A stretch of 10,078 nucleotides of DNA from assembly GCA_040386295.1 (NCBI GenBank), contig JAZKFR010000025.1, positions 1-10,078 on the forward strand, written 5' to 3'. The stretch comes from JAZKFR01 sp040386295. GTDB lineage: Bacteria > Pseudomonadota > Gammaproteobacteria > Burkholderiales > Rhodocyclaceae. Under the pieces are notes generated by a model. That model saw nothing but the letters and a program-made list of their open reading frames with translations, was not told the DNA's origin and did not search any database. Positions 1-6,959 of the stretch are shown here, one piece after another; the first letter of the stretch is position 1, and each line of letters opens with the position of its first letter. The position numbers and the translations under genes are program-made.

Positions 1-820
1 AAAAGAGACCCATCAAGACATCGCGAAAAGGCTTGATGTCTTCTTCAACGCGATAACGATATTCCGTTTCAGAAATCAGCATGCCCGCAACAAAAGCACC
101 TAAAGCCAAAGACAAGCCAGCGAGTTCGGTGAGGTAGGCCAAGCCGAGTGTGATCAGCAGCACGTTGAGCATAAACAGCTCGGAAGATTTTCCGTGCGCG
201 ACGATGTGAAACCATTGACGCAATAGAGCCTGGCCCCAAAACAACACAAAGCCGAGAATAAGCGCCGCTTTCAACAGCGCAATGCCCAAGGCCATCAACA
301 TCTGTTCCGCCGAATGCGAAAACGCGGGGATCAAAATCAGCAGGGGCACGACCGCTAAATCTTGAAACAACAAAACCCCCATAACTTCACGCCCATGCTT
401 CGCGTCTAACTCTTGGCGCTCGATCAGCATCTTGGTGAGCAAGGCGGTCGACGACATCGCCACCACACCCCCCAGAGCAATCCCCGCTTGCCAGCTCAAA
501 TCAAAACAATAAGCCAAGGCACTGACGACCAGCAGGGTAGACAACACCTGCAACAAACCCAAACCAAAGACGATGCGTTTCATGGCGTAAAGCTTGGACA
601 GCGAGAATTCCAAGCCAATCGAAAACATGAGAAAAACGACGCCAAATTCGGCAAGGTGTTCGGCACCGGAGAAACGGCCAAGCAGCCCTAAAGCATGGGG
701 CCCGATCAAGCTGCCGACCAAGAGATAGCCAAGCGCTGGCGGCAAACTGAAACGACGACAAGCGATCACCGACAACACTGAGGCCCCTAGGAGCAGCAAA
801 ATAATCGGCAGCTTGTCCAT
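1..820 (-). CDS. Kef-type monovalent cation:proton antiporter (CPA2 family), N-terminal part
   Basis: This is an inner-membrane antiporter of the CPA2 (KefB/KefC-like) family, exchanging K+ or Na+ for H+. About 273 residues are visible and the reading frame is open to the left edge, so the C-terminal part (in KefB/C a RCK/TrkA-N nucleotide-binding domain) is outside the window. The protein starts MDKLPIILLLLGAS and is a chain of hydrophobic helices. Family marks are FLMFSIGLEFS at about residues 63-73, GGVVAMSSTALLTK at about 117-130, and LLFQDLAVVPLL around residues 150-160, with the Gln153-Asp154 pair expected in the ion path. It diverges from the kdsD-lptA genes, the arrangement commonly seen in Burkholderiales. 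The start is the ATG complementary to 818-820; no strong ribosome binding site is visible upstream. The family call is secure, but the transported ion and any glutathione gating cannot be told from this part. Confidence 0.93.
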   Translation of the reverse strand, partial: MDKLPIILLLLGASVLSVIACRRFSLPPALGYLLVGSLIGPHALGLLGRFSGAEHLAEFGVVFLMFSIGLEFSLSKLYAMKRIVFGLGLLQVLSTLLVVSALAYCFDLSWQAGIALGGVVAMSSTALLTKMLIERQELDAKHGREVMGVLLFQDLAVVPLLILIPAFSHSAEQMLMALGIALLKAALILGFVLFWGQALLRQWFHIVAHGKSSELFMLNVLLITLGLAYLTELAGLSLALGAFVAGMLISETEYRYRVEEDIKPFRDVLMGLF

Positions 821-1002
821 CACTTAAGCTTTCTACTGCGGTGAGTTGGTCGAACAGAGCGCATCTAGCACGGCGCTATGGCTCGCCCAGAAAATGGACG
901 GCAGTCGGCGCAGGATGATTTAAAAACACAATGGGCGCAATCCTCCTCTGCCACTTTCTCCGACCTCCCCTTCCTCCGGCAGGCCTTTGCTTCGGCATAA
1001 AG
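821..1002. other. Intergenic region upstream of the antiporter gene
   Basis: This stretch carries no convincing coding signal on either strand. It must hold the promoter of the leftward antiporter gene, but I could not pick out a convincing -35/-10 pair on the minus strand. A pyrimidine-rich patch occurs at about 943-980. Its right end borders the decayed regulator fragment, so part of it may be further degraded sequence from the same relic locus. Confidence 0.4.
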
Positions 1003-1282
1003 CTAAATCTGATGCCATTTGCCTCGACTAATTTCTTTGAGCACGTGCCGCTTGAACGCTACCGCCAGTGGTGACAGCTTTTTGCTCGCCGGGTGCACGA
1101 TGTGCCAGGCAGAGGGCAAGGGAAAACCCTTCATGCCGATGCTGCTGACCCCCGTGCTCCTTTTAATGCCCGTGTAAAGCATGGCGGGAGATCACGCCGA
1201 CCCCCAATCCGCTCGCCACGGGTTCTTTGATGGCTTCATTGTTGCCCAGTTCAAGCCGTATGTCTGGACGGAATTTCATCTT
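1003..1282 (-). pseudogene. LysR-type transcriptional regulator, C-terminal remnant (frameshifted)
   Basis: Reading the minus strand from about 1282 gives KFRPDIRLELGNNEAIKEPV followed by ASGLGVGVISRHAL. This matches the effector-binding domain of CbbR-like LysR regulators, where an 'LGSNEAIKxAVxxGLGxxVLSRHAL'-type block is typical. The frame then stops at 1163. One frame over, the protein continues with GMKGFPLPSAWHIVHPASKK and LSPLAVAFKRHVLKE, ending at a TAG at 1003-1005. That is the usual C-terminus of this family, so a single frameshift lies between about 1160 and 1185. The N-terminal helix-turn-helix and the first half of the effector domain are missing; to the right the sequence becomes an SbtA-like fragment on the other strand. 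The gene is therefore broken twice and cannot make a functional regulator. The family call rests on recognised motifs rather than a search. Confidence 0.75.
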
Positions 1283-1582
1283 GCAGCGACTTATGGATCG
1301 GTCAGCGCAGCGACCTTTGTCACAAGCGTTCAATACCTGGAAAACCAGAACATCGCCTACGGTGGTGGACACATGGCGGCCGCCATGCTCTTGATGGAAT
1401 CGCCTGCCATCAGCATGGCGATCATTTTTGTCAACGCCTTGCGGCGCAAAGGCGCACCAGAAATAGTCGCGCTAGGCAGTGGCGTTGCAGCCCTCGGCAG
1501 CGGGGTGAGCAAGCCCAGTCTGTCCGTCGGCAAAATTTTGCATGAATCGTGCACAGAGGAGGCTCAGATTAGCCTCAGTCTG
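1280..1582 (+). pseudogene. SbtA-like sodium-dependent bicarbonate permease, internal fragment
   Basis: In the plus frame that is open from 1181 to 1642, residues encoded from 1280 read LAATYGSVSAATFVTSVQYL, then a GGHMAAAMLLMESPAI-type segment, and later KPSLSVGKILHES. These resemble the second half of the SbtA family of Na+-dependent bicarbonate permeases, where AYGSVSAVTF, GGHMAxxxALMESPAI and a helix starting near 'GxxLHExF' are characteristic. The family N-terminal half is absent. After about 1582 the similarity fades and the frame ends without the last membrane helices. The first 33 residues of the open frame (1181-1279) are simply the antisense of the neighbouring LysR remnant, so the ATG at 1181 is not a true start. 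The piece also contains a small internal duplication encoding ALGSGV twice (near 1470-1507). It is a relic, not a working transporter; the call is from memory of the family. Confidence 0.65.
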
Positions 1583-1634
1583 ATGCAACCTCGCCAGCCA
1601 TCATCTCGGTGCAAATCTAGTGTTTCCAAGCTTC

Positions 1635-1643
1635 TGATATAAT
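1635..1643 (+). promoter_or_regulatory. Extended -10 promoter upstream of kdsD
   Basis: A perfect TATAAT lies at 1638-1643, preceded by TGA at 1635-1637, which makes a TGn extended -10 element. No good -35 box is found about 17 bases upstream, which is compatible with an extended -10 promoter. Transcription would begin near 1650 and leave a leader of roughly 28 bases before the kdsD ATG. It would drive the tightly packed kdsD-kdsC-lptC-lptA genes. Confidence 0.55.
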
Positions 1644-1677
1644 CGAGCGTTGCGCCTCACCAGATGTTAGACCAACC

Positions 1678-2709
1678 ATGCCAACCTCCATTGACCCGTC
1701 CAAACCTAGCGCTGCCACTGCGCCTAACACGCCGATTAAAATCAAGCCGCAGGCATTAGCGCTAGCGCGCCAAGTTTTGCAGATTGAGGCGCATGCCGTA
1801 TTGGCTTTGGCCGAGCGTATCGACGGCGCCTTTCTACAGGCCCTATCCCTAATCCTCAATTGTGCAGGCCGTGTCATCGTCAGCGGCATCGGCAAATCAG
1901 GCCACATCGCGCGCAAAATTGCCTCAACGCTGGCCAGTACCGGCACACCTGCGTACTTTGTACATCCTGCTGAAGCGCGCCACGGCGACCTGGGCATGAT
2001 TACGCGGGACGATGTCTTGATTGCCTTATCCAATTCGGGCGAAAGCGAAGAGCTACTGGCCATTTTGCCGTCGATCAAGCGTCAAGGCGCCAAGCTGATC
2101 AGCCTAACGGGCAATCCGAACTCTGCCCTGGCACGCAGCGCCGACGTGCATCTTGATGCGGCGGTAGCGCAAGAAGCTTGCCCGCTTAACCTAGCGCCCA
2201 CCGCCAGCACCACGGTCGCGCTGGCGCTGGGCGACGCGTTGGCGGTCGCCTTACTCGACGCACGCGGCTTTGGCGCAGAAGATTTTGCCCGCTCGCACCC
2301 CGGCGGCAGCTTAGGTCGTCGCTTGCTCACCCGGGTGCGTGATGTCATGCGCAGCGGCGCGGATGTACCCAAAGTGCTGCCTAGTCAGGCGGTTACTGAC
2401 GCCATTCTGGAAATATCGCGCGGTGGCATCGGCATGAGCGTGGTCGTCAGCAGTAGCAATCAAGTCATCGGCATTTTTACCGACGGCGACCTACGGCGCG
2501 CTTTTGGCCAAAACCTAGACTTGCGTAGCTTGCACGTATTCGATGTCATGCGTGATAAACCACGCACCATCGGCGCAGAGCAGCTGGCAGCCGAAGCGGT
2601 CGACATGATGGAACGCTACAAAATCAACCAACTCCCCGTCGTCGATAACGCAGGCCATCTGCTTGGCGCACTGAATATGCACGATCTTTTTAAGGCCAAG
2701 GTGATTTGA
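1678..2709 (+). CDS. kdsD: Arabinose-5-phosphate isomerase (KdsD/KpsF/GutQ family)
   Basis: This enzyme interconverts ribulose 5-phosphate and arabinose 5-phosphate in the cytoplasm, the first committed step toward KDO for lipopolysaccharide. The protein is 343 residues, slightly longer than the E. coli enzyme (about 328) because of a Pro/Ala/Thr-rich N-terminus. A SIS sugar-isomerase domain spans about residues 50-190, with GIGKSGH at 70-76, HPAEARHGDLGM at 96-107 and SNSGES at 118-123. HPGGSLGRR at 207-215 carries the conserved histidine implicated in catalysis in this family. Two CBS domains follow at about 218-275 and 284-342, the second containing the typical MMERYKINQLPVVD. The ATG at 1678 gives a natural start although the ribosome binding site is weak. 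The stop overlaps the kdsC start by one base, showing translational coupling. Confidence 0.95.
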   Translation: MPTSIDPSKPSAATAPNTPIKIKPQALALARQVLQIEAHAVLALAERIDGAFLQALSLILNCAGRVIVSGIGKSGHIARKIASTLASTGTPAYFVHPAEARHGDLGMITRDDVLIALSNSGESEELLAILPSIKRQGAKLISLTGNPNSALARSADVHLDAAVAQEACPLNLAPTASTTVALALGDALAVALLDARGFGAEDFARSHPGGSLGRRLLTRVRDVMRSGADVPKVLPSQAVTDAILEISRGGIGMSVVVSSSNQVIGIFTDGDLRRAFGQNLDLRSLHVFDVMRDKPRTIGAEQLAAEAVDMMERYKINQLPVVDNAGHLLGALNMHDLFKAKVI

Positions 2710-3263
2710 TGACGCAGCACAAAGACGCCAAGGCGGCGGCGAAAGAACTCAAACTGATGGCCTTCGACGTCGACGGGGTGATGACCGACGGCAGCCTTTA
2801 TTACAGCGACAACGGGGTTGAAAGCAAAGCCTTCAACACCCTAGACGGCCACGGCATCAAGCTATTGCTTCAGGCCGGAATCGAAGTCGCCATCATCACC
2901 GGACGACGCTCTAAATGCCTCGCATTGCGTGCCGAAAACTTGGGCATACACCACCTCTTTCAAGGCATCGAACATAAGCTTGAGACGATGCGACAGTTGC
3001 TCGCACAGCTGGGCATAGACGCGGCTCACGCCGGTTATATGGGCGATGACACAGTCGATCTCGAACTGATGCAAGCGCTCGGCTTTGCGGCAAGCACGGC
3101 AGATGGACACCCTGATGTCGCCCCGCACGCGCACTTCATCAGCACACGGGGCGGCGGGCGTGGCGCTGTACGCGAGGTCTGCGATTTCATCCTGCGTGCG
3201 CAAGACAAATATCCGACACGGCAAGTTAAGCCAGCGTCAGCTGCGCATTCGGCTGCACACTAA
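2709..3263 (+). CDS. kdsC: 3-deoxy-D-manno-octulosonate 8-phosphate phosphatase (KdsC)
   Basis: KdsC removes the phosphate from KDO 8-phosphate to give KDO, the third step of KDO synthesis in the cytoplasm. The 184-residue protein is a small HAD-superfamily phosphatase without a cap domain and normally works as a tetramer. Motif I is DVDGVMTDG with the nucleophile Asp20 and general acid/base Asp22. Motif II is TGR at 64-66, motif III is probably Lys90, and motif IV is GDD at 112-114. The C-terminal RGGGRGAVREVCDFIL segment is the typical KdsC tail that reaches a neighbouring active site, here followed by about 20 extra residues rich in Ala, Ser and His. I chose the ATG at 2709, which overlaps the kdsD stop as TGATG and has AAGG at 2698-2701 seven bases upstream. 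A TTG one codon earlier is possible but less likely. Confidence 0.95.
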   Translation: MTQHKDAKAAAKELKLMAFDVDGVMTDGSLYYSDNGVESKAFNTLDGHGIKLLLQAGIEVAIITGRRSKCLALRAENLGIHHLFQGIEHKLETMRQLLAQLGIDAAHAGYMGDDTVDLELMQALGFAASTADGHPDVAPHAHFISTRGGGRGAVREVCDFILRAQDKYPTRQVKPASAAHSAAH

Positions 3264-3265
3264 CG

Positions 3266-3898
3266 ATGAAGAACTGGAGCAGTGCGCGCCTGCCGCTGGC
3301 CATTTTGTTGACTCTCACCAGCCTGACCTTTTGGCTAAGGCACGCTATTGAGCTGCCCGAAGAGCGCAAAGACGGCCACACGCGTCACGATCCTGATTAC
3401 GTCATTGAACAACTTAAATTGCGTAAATTGGACGCCGCAGGACAACTGCAATACATACTGAAAGCAGAGCAGATAAAGCACTTCCCGGACGACGACACAA
3501 CCGATCTGCGTTTGCCTGAATTACTGTATCTACACCCGAGCCGGCCGCAAACGACCATTAGCAGTAACTCAGCGCACATCAGCCAAGATGGCAAACAAGT
3601 TGATTTTGTCCAGAACGTTCAGGTACGGCGCGCTGGCACCGATAGCCAAGCGCCCATGCTGGCCGAAACGGCTCAGCTTACGGTTCGCCCGGACGAAGAA
3701 ACCGCGTACACCCCCGATGCCGTGCTGATCACACAAGGCTCATCCTGGCTTAAAGGAGTGGGTCTGAGCATAGACCACGCGCAAGGAACCTACCGCCTGG
3801 AATCCCAAGCGCTTGCTGAACTCTCACCGCGCAACAGCCCAACACAACAATCAACGCAACAATCAACGCAACAATCAACGCAAAAGCACTCGCCATGA
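3266..3898 (+). CDS. lptC: LPS export protein LptC
   Basis: LptC is a bitopic inner-membrane protein that takes lipopolysaccharide from the LptB2FG transporter and passes it to periplasmic LptA. The 210-residue product has a short cytoplasmic N-terminus and one membrane helix at about residues 8-25 (LPLAILLTLTSLTFWL). A beta-rich periplasmic domain follows, with the family-typical 'DPDYVIEQLKLRKLDAAGQL' start and the YTPDAVLITQGSSWLKGVGL segment near its end. It starts two bases after the kdsC stop and ends overlapping the lptA ATG, so it is part of a coupled operon. The C-terminus is unusual: a Ser/Thr/Gln tail with QQST three times, encoded by perfect 12-base repeats, makes it somewhat longer than the E. 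coli protein (191 residues). The low sequence conservation of LptC is normal; position and topology support the call. Confidence 0.9.
   Translation: MKNWSSARLPLAILLTLTSLTFWLRHAIELPEERKDGHTRHDPDYVIEQLKLRKLDAAGQLQYILKAEQIKHFPDDDTTDLRLPELLYLHPSRPQTTISSNSAHISQDGKQVDFVQNVQVRRAGTDSQAPMLAETAQLTVRPDEETAYTPDAVLITQGSSWLKGVGLSIDHAQGTYRLESQALAELSPRNSPTQQSTQQSTQQSTQKHSP
3845..3880 (+). repeat. Three perfect 12-base tandem repeats in the lptC 3' end
   Basis: The unit CAACAATCAACG occurs three times head to tail in the lptC frame, encoding Gln-Gln-Ser-Thr each time, and partial units flank it. Because the unit is a multiple of three, gain or loss of copies by replication slippage would only change the length of the disordered LptC tail and would leave the overlapping lptA start at 3895 intact. 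Confidence 0.9.
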
Positions 3899-4518
3899 AA
3901 CCACGCATCTCACCGTATTTACTCACCCTCAGCCTGCTGCTGGGTAGCGCCTTCACCTCAACGGCTTGGGGCGAACGCGCAGACCGGGACAAACCGATTC
4001 ATATTGAAGCAGACCGCATCAGCGTCGATGATGTAAAAAAACTACAGACCTTTGAGGGCAAAGTCATTCTGACGCAAGGCAGCTTACAGATTCGCGCGCA
4101 TCGTTTAACCGTCGCGCAGAATCCCGACGGCTTTCAGACCGGAACCGCAGTAGGCGGCGCCAGCAGCGCCAAGGGACTCGCCTACTTCCGGCAAAAACGC
4201 GAAGGCAAAGACGAATTCATCGAAGGCGAAGCAGAGCGCATAGAACACGATATGCGCAACGAAAAGACTCAATTTACGGCGCGTGCTTGGATCAAAAACG
4301 GACAGGACGAAATTCGCGGAAACTACATCGTCTACGACGCTTTGACCGAAAAATACCAAGTCAATTCAGGCAGCGCAAACGAGAACAAAACGGGCAAAGC
4401 CAACAGCACGAAAGACAACTCAGATAACTCAGACAACCGAGTCCGCGCCATTATTCAACCGCGCAAAAACAACGAACCCGCTAGCGGCAAAAGCAACAAT
4501 GTCCGAACGGGCGAATAA
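3895..4518 (+). CDS. lptA: LPS transport periplasmic protein LptA
   Basis: LptA forms the periplasmic bridge that carries lipopolysaccharide from LptC at the inner membrane to LptD at the outer membrane. The 207-residue precursor begins with a Sec signal peptide (basic MKPR, a hydrophobic stretch of about residues 7-20, and probable cleavage after STAWG near residue 26). An OstA/LptA beta-jellyroll domain follows, recognisable from DKPIHIEADRISVDD, FEGKVILTQGSLQIRAHRL and the later YDALTEKYQVNSG. After it comes a polar, low-complexity linker rich in Asn, Asp, Lys and Ser, then VRAIIQPRK, a C-terminal signature seen in betaproteobacterial LptA. The ATG overlaps the lptC stop as ATGA, indicating translational coupling. 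The usual next gene, lptB (ATPase), is not present here. Confidence 0.93.
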   Translation: MKPRISPYLLTLSLLLGSAFTSTAWGERADRDKPIHIEADRISVDDVKKLQTFEGKVILTQGSLQIRAHRLTVAQNPDGFQTGTAVGGASSAKGLAYFRQKREGKDEFIEGEAERIEHDMRNEKTQFTARAWIKNGQDEIRGNYIVYDALTEKYQVNSGSANENKTGKANSTKDNSDNSDNRVRAIIQPRKNNEPASGKSNNVRTGE

Positions 4519-4600
4519 GCCAAAACCAAAGATTGCAGCCAGGCAAAGTGCCGCGTCCAGCCCAAACCCGCATTCGCCCAACCAAACTCAGCGCCGACCC

Positions 4601-4606
4601 AAGGAG
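4601..4606 (+). promoter_or_regulatory. Strong Shine-Dalgarno site before the enoyl-CoA hydratase gene
   Basis: AAGGAG lies eight bases before the ATG at 4615. It is the best ribosome binding site in the window and contrasts with the weak or coupled starts of the preceding LPS genes, which suggests the downstream gene is translated independently of lptA. Confidence 0.75.
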
Positions 4607-4614
4607 TTCGCACC

Positions 4615-5403
4615 ATGACGGAACACGCCCCCTACCAAAACATTCTGCTTGAACGCCATGGCCGGGTCGGCCTCATCGCGCTCAACCGCCCACAACAACG
4701 CAACGCCTTGTGCGAAGAACTGGTCAACGAACTAACACAAGCGCTCGACCTCCTAGAAGCCTCGCCAGACATCGGCGCGATCGTCATCACCGGCTCAGAC
4801 ACCGTGTTCGCAGCCGGCGCCGACATCAGTGCGCTACAAAACCTCAGCTATCAAGACGCCTATTTAAACGACTACGTAACGCGCAACTGGGAACGCGTCA
4901 GAAGCTGTCGCAAACCGGTCATTGCCGCCGTCGCCGGCTACGCGCTCGGCGGTGGCTGCGAGCTGGCGATGATGTGCGACTTTATTCTAGCCGGCGAAAA
5001 CGCCCAATTCGGCATGCCAGAAATCAAACTGGGCACCCTCCCTGGCGCGGGTGGAACGCAACGTTTACCGCGTGCGATTGGCAAAGCCAAAGCGATGGAA
5101 ATGTGCCTAACCGGTCGGCTGATGGACGCTAACGAGGCCGAATGTAGCGGCTTAGTCGCACGCGTCATCGCCAGCGAGCAACTGCGTAGCGAAGCGCTCG
5201 CCTGCGCACAAAAAATCGCCGAGGCCTCGTTGCCCGCCGCGATGATGATCAAAGAAACAATCAATCGCGCTTTTGAAACGCATCTCAACGAAGGCATTTT
5301 GTTTGAACGCCGCGTTTTTCACGCCAGCTTTGCGCTGGCCGATCCAAAAGAAGGCATGTCCGCCTTCCTCGAAAAACGCAAAGCAAAATTCAAACATCGC
5401 TAG
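4615..5403 (+). CDS. Enoyl-CoA hydratase (crotonase family)
   Basis: The 262-residue cytoplasmic protein is a complete crotonase-fold enzyme, expected to hydrate trans-2-enoyl-CoA to 3-hydroxyacyl-CoA in fatty acid or related beta-oxidation. The CoA-binding AAGADISAL is at residues 66-74 and GYALGGGCELAM at 108-119 forms the oxyanion hole. Both catalytic glutamates of true hydratases are present: Glu116 (GGGCEL) and Glu136 (MPEIKLG), which correspond to Glu144 and Glu164 of rat crotonase. GAGGTQRLPR follows at 144-153, and the C-terminal helix ends with FLEKRKAKFKHR. Length matches the family (about 258-262). It starts 97 bases after lptA with its own strong ribosome binding site. It has no obvious link to LPS biogenesis and stands where lptB would be expected. 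The substrate (short-chain fatty acyl, phenylacetate pathway or other) cannot be deduced. Confidence 0.93.
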   Translation: MTEHAPYQNILLERHGRVGLIALNRPQQRNALCEELVNELTQALDLLEASPDIGAIVITGSDTVFAAGADISALQNLSYQDAYLNDYVTRNWERVRSCRKPVIAAVAGYALGGGCELAMMCDFILAGENAQFGMPEIKLGTLPGAGGTQRLPRAIGKAKAMEMCLTGRLMDANEAECSGLVARVIASEQLRSEALACAQKIAEASLPAAMMIKETINRAFETHLNEGILFERRVFHASFALADPKEGMSAFLEKRKAKFKHR

Positions 5404-5527
5404 AGCAAAACGCCAAGCCTACCTGGCCTTAAAACCTCATCTGCGACCAGCTGCGGCCAGCTTAGCCCCGATTAAATGCCAGTCTCTGCTTACCCTGCCA
5501 AACGAAGTCCGACCAAGTTAAGGCCGC

Positions 5528-6715
5528 ATGCAACTCACCCTAATCATCCCCGAACTCATCTGGCCACAAGCAAACGAGCGCAGCGCCTTTAGCGCCACAG
5601 CAGAAGGCAAACCCATCGCCCACGCGCTCAGCAAGCTCCTCGCACGCAGTAGCTTGCAACGAGCGCCGCAACAAGCGCTGGAATACACGCTGGCACAACA
5701 ATTCACTTGGCCGCCCGCCTTGGCGAATGACTTCCCCTACGCCGCCTTACGCCAGCTTGGAGAATCAAGCCCCATCGCGCCCGAATCTGGCACAGCGGCA
5801 AGCGACACGCCCGACGCCAACGCAAGCGCATCACTCTGGCTGTGCGCCGACCCAGTTCATCTCAACTTTCAGCAAGACAAATTCATTGTCGTCCCCGGCG
5901 ACCAGCTCGAACTCAGCCTCAACGCAATGCAAACCCTGGCAGCAGACCTCAATCACAGCCTAGCTGGGCTGACTGAGCACATCGGCCTGAAAGCGTGTTT
6001 ATCCCCTGCCAGTGCAGAGCGTTGGTATTTAGCACTGACTGCGCCGACAGCCAGCGCCTACGCAGAATTAGCGCACACGCTGGCCAGCGCAAAAATTCAA
6101 CCCCTGTCGCACGTCGCCGGACAGGCGCTGCAGCAACCCCTGCCGGAAACAAAAGCGGCGCGCAGCCTGCGCAAGCTGCTCAACGAAATTCAAATGTTGC
6201 TGCACGTACATCCGTTCAATACGGCACGCAGCAACGCCGGGCAAAGCACGCTCAACAGTCTGTGGCTGTGGGGCAGCTCAGCAGAAGCGCTGCCGATACG
6301 GCTCAACAGCCCTTTTCAAGCCGTATGGAGCACACAAACGCTCGCCATCGGCCTAGCGCGCGCCGCGCAAATAGCGCAGCACAATCCGCCCAGCACAGCG
6401 GCAAAACTCTTCGCGCAAATGCAGCCTGGCGAACATCATCTAGTGCTGCTTGAAGACCTGATCGACGCGACGCAAAAACAAGAAGCCGAGGCCTACCGCA
6501 ACACCCTAGGCGGACTCGATCAAGGCTGGTTTGCGCCACTACATCAAGCCTTGCGTAAGCGCCAACTGCGCCGTCTCAACCTGATCAGCAGCAGTGCCTA
6601 CGGCAATTTACACTGGCACAGCACGGCGCTAGATCAATGGAAAATTTGGCGGACCACACCCAGTCTCTGCAAACTAGCAAAAACGCTGGCCGAATCACCC
6701 AACGAAAACCGCTAG
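5528..6715 (+). CDS. RpfE-type / COG4255-like conserved protein of unknown function
   Basis: The 395-residue protein has no signal peptide or membrane helix and is rich in Ala, Leu and Gln, so it is probably cytoplasmic. It resembles the family often labelled 'RpfE-type regulatory protein' or predicted phosphoglycerate mutase (COG4255). The best mark is the block LWLCADPVHLNFQQDKFIVV (about residues 103-122), followed by an LN-rich helix. Later blocks are LHVHPFNTARSNAG and LNSLWLWGSSA near residues 226-250, and a Trp-rich C-terminus with LHWHS. In Xanthomonas, rpfE lies beside recJ, and here recJ follows downstream, which supports the family call. AAGG at 5520-5523 lies only four bases before the ATG. 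The 124 bases upstream (5404-5527) show no gene or clear terminator. No biochemical activity is established that I can cite, and the assignment is from memory of the motif and neighbourhood. Confidence 0.7.
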   Translation: MQLTLIIPELIWPQANERSAFSATAEGKPIAHALSKLLARSSLQRAPQQALEYTLAQQFTWPPALANDFPYAALRQLGESSPIAPESGTAASDTPDANASASLWLCADPVHLNFQQDKFIVVPGDQLELSLNAMQTLAADLNHSLAGLTEHIGLKACLSPASAERWYLALTAPTASAYAELAHTLASAKIQPLSHVAGQALQQPLPETKAARSLRKLLNEIQMLLHVHPFNTARSNAGQSTLNSLWLWGSSAEALPIRLNSPFQAVWSTQTLAIGLARAAQIAQHNPPSTAAKLFAQMQPGEHHLVLLEDLIDATQKQEAEAYRNTLGGLDQGWFAPLHQALRKRQLRRLNLISSSAYGNLHWHSTALDQWKIWRTTPSLCKLAKTLAESPNENR

Positions 6716-6736
6716 GCAAAACCCAAGCTAGACAGA

Positions 6737-6906
6737 GCGAGCGGCACGCCGCCCTCAGTACGCGCATTACCACGACCAGCTACTCACCTCTAAAAAATTC
6801 CCCTCCTGGGGAGGGGTGCCCGAAGGGCGGGGTGGTCGCCTGGCAGAACAACCACCCCGTCAGGCTTCGCCTGCCACCCCTCCACGGGAGGGGAATAGCA
6901 CGGGGG
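6737..6906 (+). repeat. Palindromic repeat element, copy 1
   Basis: This 170-base block recurs at 6960-7229 with four substitutions in the comparable bases. It opens with a non-palindromic lead (6737-6797) and then a nested inverted repeat (about 6798-6895). The outer arms are TTCCCCTCC at 6799-6807 and GGAGGGGAA at 6887-6895. Inside are CCTCC-TGG-GGAGG, then GCCC-GAA-GGGC. CGGGGTGGT (6828-6836) pairs with ACCACCCCG (6851-6859) around a 14-base loop. CAGGC-TTC-GCCTG (6861-6873) and a second CCCTCC/GGAGGG hairpin follow. The two halves are also similar as inverted copies of each other, so the single strand could fold into a branched structure. It starts about 20 bases after the RpfE-type gene stops. 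Confidence 0.85.
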
Positions 6907-6959
6907 ATACAGATTGCTGGTGACCGAGGGGCTTCGCCGGCCACACTTCCGCATGCAGG

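Noticed and set aside
1558..1578. Inverted repeat GAGGCT-CAGATT-AGCCTC as a terminator or operator
   Set aside because: The stem is only six bases, no T-run follows, and it lies in decayed sequence.
1181..1642. A 153-codon plus-strand open frame starting with ATG at 1181 as an intact gene
   Set aside because: Its first 33 codons are the antisense of the LysR remnant and only the middle resembles SbtA; it lacks a ribosome binding site and both ends of the family.
4938..5397. Minus-strand open frames opposite the enoyl-CoA hydratase gene
   Set aside because: They are antisense shadows of a clearly conserved gene and have Ser/Arg/Ala-rich translations typical of reversed codons.
5404..5527. 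Short hairpin AGCTG-CGGC-CAGCT after the enoyl-CoA hydratase gene as a terminator
   Set aside because: The stem is only five base pairs with no T-run.
6798..6895. Intrinsic terminator after the RpfE-type gene
   Set aside because: The hairpins are G/C-rich but no T-run follows on the plus strand. An A-run at 6792-6797 precedes the structure and could act as a T-run only for leftward transcription, where no gene is present.
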